Source: Diplocloster hominis (GTDB taxonomy: Bacteria > Bacillota > Clostridia > Lachnospirales > Lachnospiraceae). From it: 64,000 nt of DNA. The DNA lies in NCBI RefSeq assembly GCF_032380655.1, contig NZ_JAWDIY010000006.1, positions 124,001 to 188,000 of the forward strand, given 5' to 3'. A program made the position numbers and the translations under genes. Positions 1-6,974 of this stretch are shown here, in pieces. Below the pieces are notes generated by a model that ran no database searches, was not told the DNA's origin, and saw nothing but the letters and a program-made list of their open reading frames with translations. Positions within the stretch are counted from its first letter, which is position 1, and each line of letters starts with the position of its first letter.

Positions 1-567
1 CGGATGGAGGAGTGTAAGATTCCTTATATTCAGTATGATAACAGAGAGATATTAGATCAGGTTATAGCGATGCTGAAGGAGAAGGGATACCGGTCGATAG
101 GTTTTATTTCGGAAAAACTGGATTTGACGAACCTGCAGGACCGCTTTGAAGGATACAAAGAAGCGCTGGGGACTCATGGATATGAATTCCGGCAGGAGCA
201 CGTATTTATATCGGAAAAGCTTTGCCTGGACAATATGCGGGCCGGATATCAGTTTACAAAAGATTTACTGCAGGAATACAAGAAAGAGGAACTGCCGGAG
301 GTTTTCCTGGCTTCCTCTGATCTGCTGGCGATCGGGATGCTGCGAGCATTTTTGGATGCAGGTTATCAGGTGCCGGGAGACTTTGGGGTGGTGGGCTATG
401 ATAATCTGCCGATAGCGGGTTTTGTGCGTCCCAGACTGACGACCGTGAATCAGGACAGAGAGCTGCTGGGGAAAGAACTTTGGCGGATGACCAGAGCCCG
501 GATCGAGGACGGCATTGTGGAGAATGTTACTCTGCAGCAGGAGCTTATTATCAGGGAATCCTGCTAG
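1..567 (+). CDS. LacI-family transcriptional regulator, 3' part only
   Basis: The reading frame is already open at base 1, so the DNA-binding N-terminus lies outside the window and the first ATG at 4 is internal. The visible 188 residues are the C-terminal half of a LacI/GalR sugar-binding domain. Typical features are the segment with 'GYRSIGFISE' and the late 'VVGYDNLPIAGFVRPRLTTVNQD' type region (residues about 127-150), where the conserved 'P.LTT' loop lies. Two 14-bp LacI-style operator palindromes follow directly downstream and precede an RpiB-type isomerase gene. I infer that this regulator controls that gene. The ligand cannot be read from the sequence. Confidence 0.85.
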   Translation, partial: RMEECKIPYIQYDNREILDQVIAMLKEKGYRSIGFISEKLDLTNLQDRFEGYKEALGTHGYEFRQEHVFISEKLCLDNMRAGYQFTKDLLQEYKKEELPEVFLASSDLLAIGMLRAFLDAGYQVPGDFGVVGYDNLPIAGFVRPRLTTVNQDRELLGKELWRMTRARIEDGIVENVTLQQELIIRESC

Positions 568-584
568 AGTTATTATAATAGGCA

Positions 585-598
585 TTAAAACGTTTGAA
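585..598. promoter_or_regulatory. LacI-type operator, copy 1
   Basis: TTAAAACGTTTGAA is a near-perfect palindrome around a central CG (12 of 14 positions symmetric), which is the classic LacI/GalR/CcpA operator shape. An identical 14-mer lies 70 bp downstream. It sits between the end of a LacI regulator gene and the isomerase gene at 699. Confidence 0.6.
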
Positions 599-654
599 CG
601 ATGAGAAAAGTATAAAGGATTGGAGGGAAAAGGGAAGAGAAGGTATCCTGGTCG

Positions 655-668
655 TTAAAACGTTTGAA
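655..668. promoter_or_regulatory. LacI-type operator, copy 2
   Basis: Second exact copy of TTAAAACGTTTGAA, ending 30 bp before the first possible start codon of the isomerase gene. Two identical operators 70 bp apart suggest cooperative or looping repression by the adjacent LacI protein; this is inference. Confidence 0.6.
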
Positions 669-698
669 TGAGAGCTAAATAAATGTAAAAAGGAGAGA

Positions 699-1271
699 AT
701 GAGAATGAAAACAGTAAAAGACAAGTATGTATTGGTAGGCGCGGATTTTGCAGGATTTCCCCTGAAAGAGGCGGTCGTGGAGTATTTAAAAAGCAAAGGC
801 TGGAAAGTCACTGATATCGGCGTAAAATCGGCGGACGAGGAGGACCCGGAAATGTTCCACCGGATCGGTCTCAAAGTCGGAGCTAAGATTACGGAGGGTG
901 AATATGAGCGTGCGCTGCTCTTCTGCGGTACGGGTATGGGGATTCATATCGCAGCCAGCAAATGCCCGGGTGTATTCTCCGGTGTGGTGGAGAGCGTACC
1001 GGCCGCTTTGCGGGCGATTACCGGTAACGGTGTCAATGTCCTGGCTATGGGAGCCTTTTACGTGGCACCTCAGATGGGGAAAGAGATCGCGGAGGCATTT
1101 TTGACCCATAATCTGGGGGACGGCTATGAGTGGTGGCCGAATTTCTATGAATTCCATAAACTGGCTTGTGATGAACTGGATGCGTTCGATTATGAAGAGT
1201 TTAAGAAAAATGGTTTCGAAGTGAAGAGAATGGGGGATGTGGAGCTCTCTTTGATGGATAAACCGGAATAA
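699..1271 (+). CDS. RpiB/LacA/LacB-family sugar-phosphate isomerase
   Basis: A 190-residue member of the RpiB/LacAB fold, which interconverts aldose and ketose phosphates such as ribose-5-P/ribulose-5-P, allose-6-P/allulose-6-P or galactose-6-P/tagatose-6-P. Family marks are the N-terminal 'VGADFAGFPLKEAV' (RpiB has G.DHAG..LK), the 'LLFCGTGMGIHIAASK' anion-binding loop (about 70-85), and 'NGVNVLAMGAF' (about 108). It is about 40 residues longer than ordinary RpiB, with an extra C-terminal tail rich in aromatic and acidic residues. A histidine of the first motif is replaced by Phe (DFAG rather than DHAG), so the substrate may differ from ribose-5-P. The AAAAGGAG at 688-695 suits the second ATG at 705 as well as the one at 699. 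The likely operon is this gene alone. Confidence 0.8.
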   Translation: MRMKTVKDKYVLVGADFAGFPLKEAVVEYLKSKGWKVTDIGVKSADEEDPEMFHRIGLKVGAKITEGEYERALLFCGTGMGIHIAASKCPGVFSGVVESVPAALRAITGNGVNVLAMGAFYVAPQMGKEIAEAFLTHNLGDGYEWWPNFYEFHKLACDELDAFDYEEFKKNGFEVKRMGDVELSLMDKPE

Positions 1272-1394
1272 AGGCAGCGGGCCGGGCCTATACAGACCGG
1301 CAGTGATCGCTCCGTTTTAAGATCAGGTGACAGTCAGGAATCAGGCCGGATCATAGGTTTTGACGAGATTAGATATAGAAGGTTAAAAAAGAAT

Positions 1395-1458
1395 ACAGCG
1401 GCGTCGCCAGGATATGAGATATACGAAAAACTCATACCCGGCGGCCCGCTGTTTTTTT
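1395..1458 (+). terminator. Rho-independent terminator-like hairpin
   Basis: ACAGCGG (1395-1401) pairs with CCGCTGT (1446-1452) and is followed by a run of T to 1458. A weaker inner stem (ATATGAG/CTCATA) lies between the arms. It ends the isomerase transcript. Confidence 0.6.
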
Positions 1459-1459
1459 G

Positions 1460-1585
1460 TTTCATAGGAAAGTGCTCCTATGAAATAAAAAACGCTCCGC
1501 GGGGATCGCACTACGGCGGAAAGGAAGATGCCGCTTACGCGGCCCGCCGTAGGCGGAGAGTTTCGCAAGCGAAACTCTTTTTCAT
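1460..1585. repeat. 126-bp three-hairpin repeat, copy A
   Basis: This stretch is identical, base for base, to 11051-11176. It folds as three consecutive hairpins: TTCATAGGA/TCCTATGAA at the left; a nested stem built from CTCCGC + CTACGGCGG against CCGCCGTAG + GCGGAG with an inner GCCGC/GCGGC stem; and GAGTTTCGC/GCGAAACTC followed by TTTTT at the right, which is terminator-like. Identity over the full length, with unrelated flanks, implies a mobile or recently copied intergenic element. No gene is visible in it. It fills most of the gene-free 1272-1657 gap. Confidence 0.9.
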
Positions 1586-1657
1586 TTTATAAGCTGAGGA
1601 TTATGCAGGCGAAGCTCTTTTTCCATTGGTATTGTGTCTGCACAGCGAAGCGTCCGC

Positions 1658-2380
1658 TTAATTATCAAAGCCTCTTTTTTTATAAATAAAGCGGAATAAT
1701 AAGGAACCGCCTATCACCCAGACCACGATGATACACAGCCGGACCGCTGATTTTCCGGAAAACAGCTCACCTTTCACCGCGTTATAGTAGAGCTGCAGCG
1801 AAGCGTCTATTGGCGATATGTAAGAAATGTAGCGGAACAGTTTGAACGCCCCGGAGAACATGGAGGGAATCAGCAGAATCAGCATAAGAGGTACCTGTAG
1901 AATACTGGTACTCATCTGGTCCCTGCATACAGATCCGATGACCGCGCTTAGCATGACCAGACAAAGGGTCCCCAGGAAGGTGAACAGCAGATAAGCCGGC
2001 AGATATACAAGCTCTGTTTTGGATAACAGGAAAACCAGGAGGTTCCCCGCCATCGTAATGACGATTCCCATGCAGATCTTCGATAAGAAGAACTCGGCTG
2101 CGCTTACATTGGAGAGAATCAGGGTGCGCAGTGTAAATTTTTCCTTTTCCTCCGCAATCGACGTGGAGGGGACCACGATGGCGCACATACAGGAATTCAG
2201 CAGCATACCGATGGCCAATAAGAATATGGACTTGTCCCCGCTGATATCAAGGGGCAGGAAATTATACAATACGACGAACATTAACGGGATCAGGTTACAG
2301 ATAAACATCGCCGGGTTTTTCAGGTAATCACAGAGATCCTTTTTAAATAAAGCTTTCCATTTGCGTAGTGAGATATTCAT
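1658..2380 (-). CDS. ABC-2 type transporter permease
   Basis: A membrane protein of about 240 residues with six hydrophobic spans: around residues 22-42, 52-75, 98-120, 126-152, 163-183 and 205-225. This is the usual layout of an ABC-2 exporter permease of the antibiotic/lantibiotic immunity or Na+ export type. The frame is open 24 codons further upstream, but the start at 2380 is preferred: its ATG overlaps the TGA of the ATPase gene by one base (TGATG), the signature of translational coupling. It probably pairs with the ATPase encoded at 2380-3222. Substrate unknown; a peptide or antibiotic is a guess from family and LytTR context. Confidence 0.8.
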   Translation of the reverse strand: MNISLRKWKALFKKDLCDYLKNPAMFICNLIPLMFVVLYNFLPLDISGDKSIFLLAIGMLLNSCMCAIVVPSTSIAEEKEKFTLRTLILSNVSAAEFFLSKICMGIVITMAGNLLVFLLSKTELVYLPAYLLFTFLGTLCLVMLSAVIGSVCRDQMSTSILQVPLMLILLIPSMFSGAFKLFRYISYISPIDASLQLYYNAVKGELFSGKSAVRLCIIVVWVIGGSLLFRFIYKKRGFDN

Positions 2381-3222
2381 CAGAGTCCCCTCCCTGTCAA
2401 TTGTAAAAAGATTTCTTCCAGATTCGGCTCCTGGGAATGGATCGTCAGGCATTGGCCGGATGAAATAATTTCCATAATTTTTTGGGCTCCTTCCCTGTCC
2501 TTGGAAAAGGTAAGCCGTTCTTTCTCTTTCGTGAGAACCTGGATTTGATCCTGGGCGAACTTAAGCTTCAGTTCTTCGGGTGAGCCGGTGAGGATCAATC
2601 GGCCTTCATTCAGGATACCGATCCGATTACAGAGTTTGTCAGCTTCTTCCATATTATGGGTAGTCAAAAAGATAGTGGTACCGCTTTTATTCAACTCCTG
2701 AAGCATCATATGAACCTCATGTATATTGGCCGGGTCCAGACCGTTAGTGGGCTCATCCAGGAACAGCAGCGTGGGCTTATGTATAATGGCGGCAGCCAGG
2801 ACAGTCCGCTGACGCATCCCTTTGGAACATTTCTTGATCAGGGTCTTTCGGGTTTCGGACAGATTCATCCTTTTTAAGATGGTCTCCACATCCTGTCTGG
2901 AGATATTTCGGATTCTGGCAAAAAACAGCAGATTTTCTTCAATCGACATCCGCTCGTAGAGCCCGTTGGTATCGGACAGGATACCGATCCGGTCATAATC
3001 ATCCCGGGTAACCGAGCTGATGTCTTTGCCCAGGACGCGGATCGTGCCTTCCTCTTTCTGCAGTTGCCGTGTCAATAATTTGATGGTGGTAGTTTTTCCG
3101 GCGCCGCTTGGACCAAGGAATCCGAACACCTCACCGGGCTTCACACAGAAGCTGATATGATCCAGAGAAAATGTGGTGCCAAAATGAAGACTGACATTTT
3201 CCAGAAAAATCATTTCTTCCAT
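2380..3222 (-). CDS. ABC transporter ATP-binding protein
   Basis: A 280-residue nucleotide-binding subunit. Walker A is GPSGAGKT (37-44), Walker B is LLFLDEP (152-158), the D-loop is NGLDPA, and the H-loop His is in 'TTHNMEE'. The signature motif is the atypical CSKGMRQ (132-138) rather than LSGGQ, common in exporters of this class. The Q-loop glutamine seems to be replaced (ILSDTNGLY at about 81-89). A CcmA-like C-terminal extension follows. An AAGGAGA site precedes the ATG at 3222. It lies between the LytTR regulator and the permease, all on the minus strand, forming a regulator-ATPase-permease operon. Confidence 0.9.
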   Translation of the reverse strand: MEEMIFLENVSLHFGTTFSLDHISFCVKPGEVFGFLGPSGAGKTTTIKLLTRQLQKEEGTIRVLGKDISSVTRDDYDRIGILSDTNGLYERMSIEENLLFFARIRNISRQDVETILKRMNLSETRKTLIKKCSKGMRQRTVLAAAIIHKPTLLFLDEPTNGLDPANIHEVHMMLQELNKSGTTIFLTTHNMEEADKLCNRIGILNEGRLILTGSPEELKLKFAQDQIQVLTKEKERLTFSKDREGAQKIMEIISSGQCLTIHSQEPNLEEIFLQLTGRGL

Positions 3223-3382
3223 AACTTCAGGTCTCCTTTGTTGAGTTTTTTACCATTATGTCATATCCGAAAATGATTTCAAGTATTTCAGACCGGTCAG
3301 CGCTTTTATTAGACCGAAAGAGCCTGCAACCCGACGAATGGAGCATGCAAATGGATGAATGGAGAAGAAATGGGACAGACAG

Positions 3383-4300
3383 CTACCATTGGAAGGTTTC
3401 TTTTAATTCGGCCAACCGGCCTTTGGATAGCGGGATCTGGCTTTTGTCCTGATTGTTTAAAACCAGGACATAACTGTTCTTTGTCCATTTCTCAAACCGT
3501 TCCACCTTCTGCAGATTTACCAGATATGAACGATGACAGCGGAAAAAACCGGATTTTTTCAGATTTTCCTCCAGCTGGTCCATCGTGCTCTGCACCGGGA
3601 AAAGCTCTCCCCGGACAGATATGTAATTATTTTTATTCGAACTTTCCACATAATCAATGTCTTTTGGATCAAATAACAGAACACGGCTCCCGGATTTTGC
3701 CGGAATTTTTAATATTTCGAAGGTGTCCTCCTCACAGTTACTGGAATCCTCCTCCTCGTGCTCTGCCCGGTGAAATGTTCCGTTTTCGTAATAATAAGCG
3801 GTTCCTGGCATCAGAAGGGTATGACGAAGAGAGGAATGCACGGTAATAAAATGAACGCCATTGTCACACTGTTCATCCACCCAGTGCAGAACTTTCTTCG
3901 TTCCGTCCTCGTCCAGATTCAGCAGCGGCTCTTCCAGAAAACAAAACTCAGCCCGCTGCATACTGATACGGGCCAGGTGGGTCTTCATACATTCCCCCGG
4001 CTTTAAGTCCCTCATCCGCCGGCGGGATAAGCCCAGCAGGCCGAAGTCTGCCATCACCGCATCCAGATCCCGGGTTTCTCCGAAAAGCTCATGAAAAAAA
4101 CGCAGATAACTGCGAACCGTATCCCTTTCATATCCCTTCTCCTGAAGAGTGATGTAAGCCGCGTTTTTGCCGCGCATGTGTTCCTTTATATATAGAAATA
4201 ATTCATTCATAATCTCCTGGTTACATTCTATATGCAGACAGCCGCAGGTGTCCGAATGGTTCAGGAGATCTTCGATCGCTTCCTGTATAGCAGGGGTCAT
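3383..4300 (-). CDS. LytTR regulator fused to a degenerate ABC-ATPase-like domain
   Basis: A 305-residue protein with a C-terminal LytTR DNA-binding domain (about 205-305). The marks are 'DIDYVESSNKNNYISVRGE', 'FRCHRSYLVNL' and the final 'IPLSKGRLAELKE'. Instead of a response-regulator receiver, the N-terminal part keeps the second half of an ABC ATPase: a signature-like 'DLKPGECMKTHLARISM' (about 115-131), a Walker-B-like 'FCFLEEP', a D-loop-like 'LLNLDEDG', and an H-loop-like 'FITVHSS'. No Walker A P-loop is visible, so it probably cannot bind ATP normally. It is encoded just upstream of the ATPase and permease, with 160 bp between. I infer that it senses or controls that exporter. The RBS AGAAGGT precedes ATG 4300. 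Confidence 0.75.
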   Translation of the reverse strand: MTPAIQEAIEDLLNHSDTCGCLHIECNQEIMNELFLYIKEHMRGKNAAYITLQEKGYERDTVRSYLRFFHELFGETRDLDAVMADFGLLGLSRRRMRDLKPGECMKTHLARISMQRAEFCFLEEPLLNLDEDGTKKVLHWVDEQCDNGVHFITVHSSLRHTLLMPGTAYYYENGTFHRAEHEEEDSSNCEEDTFEILKIPAKSGSRVLLFDPKDIDYVESSNKNNYISVRGELFPVQSTMDQLEENLKKSGFFRCHRSYLVNLQKVERFEKWTKNSYVLVLNNQDKSQIPLSKGRLAELKETFQW

Positions 4301-4340
4301 TCTGATACCTTCTTTATCATTTGATTAAGAGAAGCAATCC

Positions 4341-4474
4341 CTATGTAGCAGCGAAATGCTGCGATTCTGTCCGCAGGACATGTATTAAGGGATGCTGTAA
4401 AGTATACCTTATGGAGCAGCGAATGCTGCGACCCAGTCCGCAGGACATGTATTATGGGATGCTGTAAAGTATAC
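4341..4474. repeat. 67-bp tandem repeat, two units
   Basis: Units 4341-4407 and 4408-4474 are close copies in the same orientation. Each contains two small palindromes (GCAGCGAA(A)TGCTGC and TGTCCGCAGGACA) and ends in AGTATAC. It occupies part of the gene-free stretch 4301-4850 upstream of the LytTR gene. Confidence 0.8.
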
Positions 4475-4548
4475 TATAAGATGCAGGCCTTGTACAGAGC
4501 GGAACAAAGATTTTATTTGACAGTAAGTGGAAAAATAGTTCCTTTCAT

Positions 4549-4776
4549 GGCCGGATGGGAGGGGACTGGCACGTTCCGTCAGAAGGGCCGGCCAGTTGGT
4601 TACGGATGGCGGAAGGGGCCTGTCCCAGTATGCCGGTCTATTAGAAGAAAACTAAGCCTGCCTTTACTTATCTGGAACTACTCCAGCCGGCATCCTGGGA
4701 CAGGCCCCTTTCTCCACGCAGTTACTGGAAGATCCATCTCTACTGCCGAAAGGTGCCAGTCCCCTCCCATCCGGCC
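4549..4776. repeat. Inverted pair of GGGGACTGGC-type palindromic repeats (REPIN-like)
   Basis: Outer arms 4549-4572 and 4753-4776 are perfect 24-bp inverted repeats. Inner arms 4613-4636 and 4687-4710 match at 23 of 24 positions. Each half (4561-4626 and 4697-4765) is itself a unit of about 67 bp beginning GGGGACTGGCAC and ending GGCCTGTCCC. The same unit type occurs singly at 14495-14563 and 18595-18662. Two inverted units separated by a spacer is the layout called REPIN in other bacteria; applying that name here is inference. Confidence 0.8.
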
Positions 4777-4796
4777 GAAAAAATGTGATAGGAGGG

Positions 4797-4837
4797 TTGA
4801 CAAATAAATAGTTCGGGCGTAGAATTAAAATAGTTCG
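4797..4837 (+). promoter_or_regulatory. Promoter of the MarR-ArsA cassette with direct-repeat operator
   Basis: TTGACA (4797-4802), a 17-bp spacer, and TAGAAT (4820-4825) form a near-consensus sigma-A promoter. The 10-mer AAATAGTTCG occurs at 4806-4815 (in the spacer) and again at 4828-4837 (just past the -10), 22 bp apart. This placement suits autorepression by the MarR protein encoded immediately downstream; the binding itself is inferred. Confidence 0.65.
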
Positions 4838-4850
4838 AATAAAGAAGTAA

Positions 4851-5354
4851 ATGGTGGCGGCGATGGGAAAGAATGAGACAGAACTGGAAATAGAACAGAA
4901 TATAGCGGCATTCGTGGATGAGGTGAAGGATCTGCTGTCCCCGGAGATCTGGCAGAATATCCTGATGGATTGTTCCAAAAATGAGCTGTTTCTGCTGTGG
5001 CTGCTGTATCGGGAGAAGGAAGTGAACATGACCAGGGCGGCGGAGTATATGAATGTACCGCTGAACACCGCTACGGGCATCGTGGGCAGGATGGAGAAAC
5101 GGGGAATCGTTCTGCGGGTCCGCAGTGAGGAAGATAAAAGGGTAGTGACGATTCGGCTGAGCGCAAAAGGGATGGAGCAGATACTGGCCATCATAAACGA
5201 GCTTATGTATTATGGTACAAAAGTGCTGGAAAACTTCAGCCAGGAAGAGCTGAAACTTTTTTTCCGCATGATGGATAAGTTAAAGATGGTTATGAGGGAA
5301 GAAAAAGAAAAACAGACACAAAAACGTAAAGTGAGGAAAATACCAATCAGTTAA
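4851..5354 (+). CDS. MarR-family transcriptional regulator
   Basis: A 167-residue winged-helix protein. The N-terminal helical dimer region is followed by the recognition part 'MTRAAEYMNVPLNTATGIVGRMEKRGIVLR' type segment (about residues 60-89) and the wing 'RSEEDKRVVTIRLSAKG' (about 92-108), both typical of MarR. The tail is Lys/Arg rich. ATG 4851 and ATG 4863 are both possible starts, and neither has a strong ribosome site. The gene directly follows the promoter with AAATAGTTCG repeats and precedes the two ArsA-like genes by 136 bp. It probably represses itself and them. The inducer is unknown. Confidence 0.85.
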   Translation: MVAAMGKNETELEIEQNIAAFVDEVKDLLSPEIWQNILMDCSKNELFLLWLLYREKEVNMTRAAEYMNVPLNTATGIVGRMEKRGIVLRVRSEEDKRVVTIRLSAKGMEQILAIINELMYYGTKVLENFSQEELKLFFRMMDKLKMVMREEKEKQTQKRKVRKIPIS

Positions 5355-5490
5355 AGGGTCTATGAATCAGGACCCTTTTGCTGGAACATATACTTCGAGA
5401 ACCGAAATATTCAATTGCAGAACTAGTTAGTTAGAGCACAACGACGAACGGAATCTGAATTTTTCTTTCAATGATATCAGGAGGTGCAGG

Positions 5491-6663
5491 ATGAGCAGAA
5501 TTTATATTTTTACAGGAAAGGGCGGCGTAGGAAAAACCAGTGTGGCGGCTGCCCACGCGGTGTTAAGCGCGCAGGAGGGAAAGCGCACGCTGCTGGTCAG
5601 TACGGATATGGCGCATAATCTGGGAGATGTATTTGAGAGGAAGCTGGGCAAAGAACCGGTATGCCAGACAAAGAACCTGGATCTCTATGAGATTGATCCG
5701 AATTATGTAATGGAACAGGATTTCCGGGATATCTTGGAATGCATCGGTAAAATGCTGCCGGACAGCAGCGGCAAGAGTATGGAAGACTTCGGAATGCTTC
5801 CCGGAATGGAAGAACTGTTTTCCCTTTTAAAGATCGCGGATATCCGGGATACAGGTGCCTATGAGCGGATTATAGTAGACTGTGCACCGACCGGAGAGAC
5901 CTTGTCGCTGCTAAAATTTCCCGAGCTGCTTTCCTGGTACATGGAGAAACTGTTTCCGATCGGGAAAGTGGCGGTGCGGGTATTGTCGCCGGTCTCAAAG
6001 CGGCTGTTTGAGCTGGAGCTTCCGAACCGGCAGGCGATGACCGATATCGAACGCATGTATCTCAAATTGATCCGGCTCCAGGAACTCTTAAAAGACCGGA
6101 ATACGACAAGCATACGGCTGGTGGCCATGCCCGAAAAAATGGTAGTGGAGGAGACAGAGCGAAACTATATGTATATGAACCTGTATAATTTTAACGTGGA
6201 TGGGCTGTATATCAACCGGGTTATTCCGGCGGACATCGGCAATCCGTTCTTTGACGAATGGCTGGAAATCCAGACAAAATATATCACCCGGCTGGAAGAG
6301 AGCTTTAAAGAGCTGCCCCTGTGTTACATTCCATGGTATGAAGAGGAAGTAAGGGGGACGAAGGCGGTGGAGAGGATCTGCAAAGACGTGCTGTCAGGAA
6401 AGGAAGTGTTTGAATCTTCCGTACAGGTTAAACGGGAACAGTTCGAGCAGGTGGACGACGGATATATTCTGACCGTTTTCATACCGAATGCCCGGAAAGA
6501 AGACCTGGATGTCTATCAGACAGAGACGGAAGCCGTGATACGTCTGGGAAACTATAAGAGGAACATTCCTCTGCCAAACGCGCTAAAGACCTATCAGATC
6601 ACCTCGGCCAAGCTGGAAAACGGGAAGCTCCGGCTTAGATTTCAACTGGAATGCGCACATTAA
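5491..6663 (+). CDS. ArsA/Get3-family ATPase with C-terminal Hsp20-like domain (first copy)
   Basis: A 390-residue SIMIBI-class ATPase. The deviant Walker A GKGGVGKT is at 9-16, a Switch-I-like 'STDMAHNLGD' is at 37-46, and 'DCAPTGETLSLLKFPELL' (about 127-144) matches the ArsA/Get3 Switch II region. The last 80 residues ('GYILTVFIPNARKEDLDVYQTE...') have the beta-sandwich look of the ArsA_HSP20 alpha-crystallin-like domain, as in the Get3d group. No CxxC zinc pair of eukaryotic Get3 is visible, and no arsenite-pump gene lies nearby, so arsenic export is unlikely. AGGAGGT at 5481 precedes the ATG. It is co-directional with a small gene and a second copy. Confidence 0.85.
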   Translation: MSRIYIFTGKGGVGKTSVAAAHAVLSAQEGKRTLLVSTDMAHNLGDVFERKLGKEPVCQTKNLDLYEIDPNYVMEQDFRDILECIGKMLPDSSGKSMEDFGMLPGMEELFSLLKIADIRDTGAYERIIVDCAPTGETLSLLKFPELLSWYMEKLFPIGKVAVRVLSPVSKRLFELELPNRQAMTDIERMYLKLIRLQELLKDRNTTSIRLVAMPEKMVVEETERNYMYMNLYNFNVDGLYINRVIPADIGNPFFDEWLEIQTKYITRLEESFKELPLCYIPWYEEEVRGTKAVERICKDVLSGKEVFESSVQVKREQFEQVDDGYILTVFIPNARKEDLDVYQTETEAVIRLGNYKRNIPLPNALKTYQITSAKLENGKLRLRFQLECAH

Positions 6664-6684
6664 CGCGCGTCATGGAGGGAAATT

Positions 6685-6930
6685 ATGAATAAAAGCAGAT
6701 CCGATCGTATAAAAGAAGCAAAACACTATGAATGGCTGGCAATTAAGGCGCTCTTGCCGGAAGAGGTATCTCCCCGCCTGGAAACCATAGGAAAAGAACT
6801 GGAAGCGCTGGTGTCCGAAGGTCTGGCCTCATGCAAGACAGAGCTTATGAACATCATTATAAAAGAAACGAACGGACAGGGGGAAGGGGAGCCGCTATCT
6901 GGTGTAAGGAAGATCCATATAGAAGAATAG
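6685..6930 (+). CDS. Small protein of unknown function between two ArsA-like ATPases
   Basis: 81 residues, preceded by ATGGAGGGAAATT, which is a good ribosome site. It is charged, predicted largely helical and has no membrane span. The centre is 'LLPEEVSPRLETIGKELEAL' and the C-terminus is acidic. I do not recognise the family. Its place, 21 bp after the first ArsA-like gene and 44 bp before the second, makes it a likely member of the same operon and a candidate partner or adaptor of these ATPases. Confidence 0.7.
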   Translation: MNKSRSDRIKEAKHYEWLAIKALLPEEVSPRLETIGKELEALVSEGLASCKTELMNIIIKETNGQGEGEPLSGVRKIHIEE

Positions 6931-6974
6931 CCGGTCAATGACTAAAACGAATAGAGAACGAGGAGGTTCCGGAG

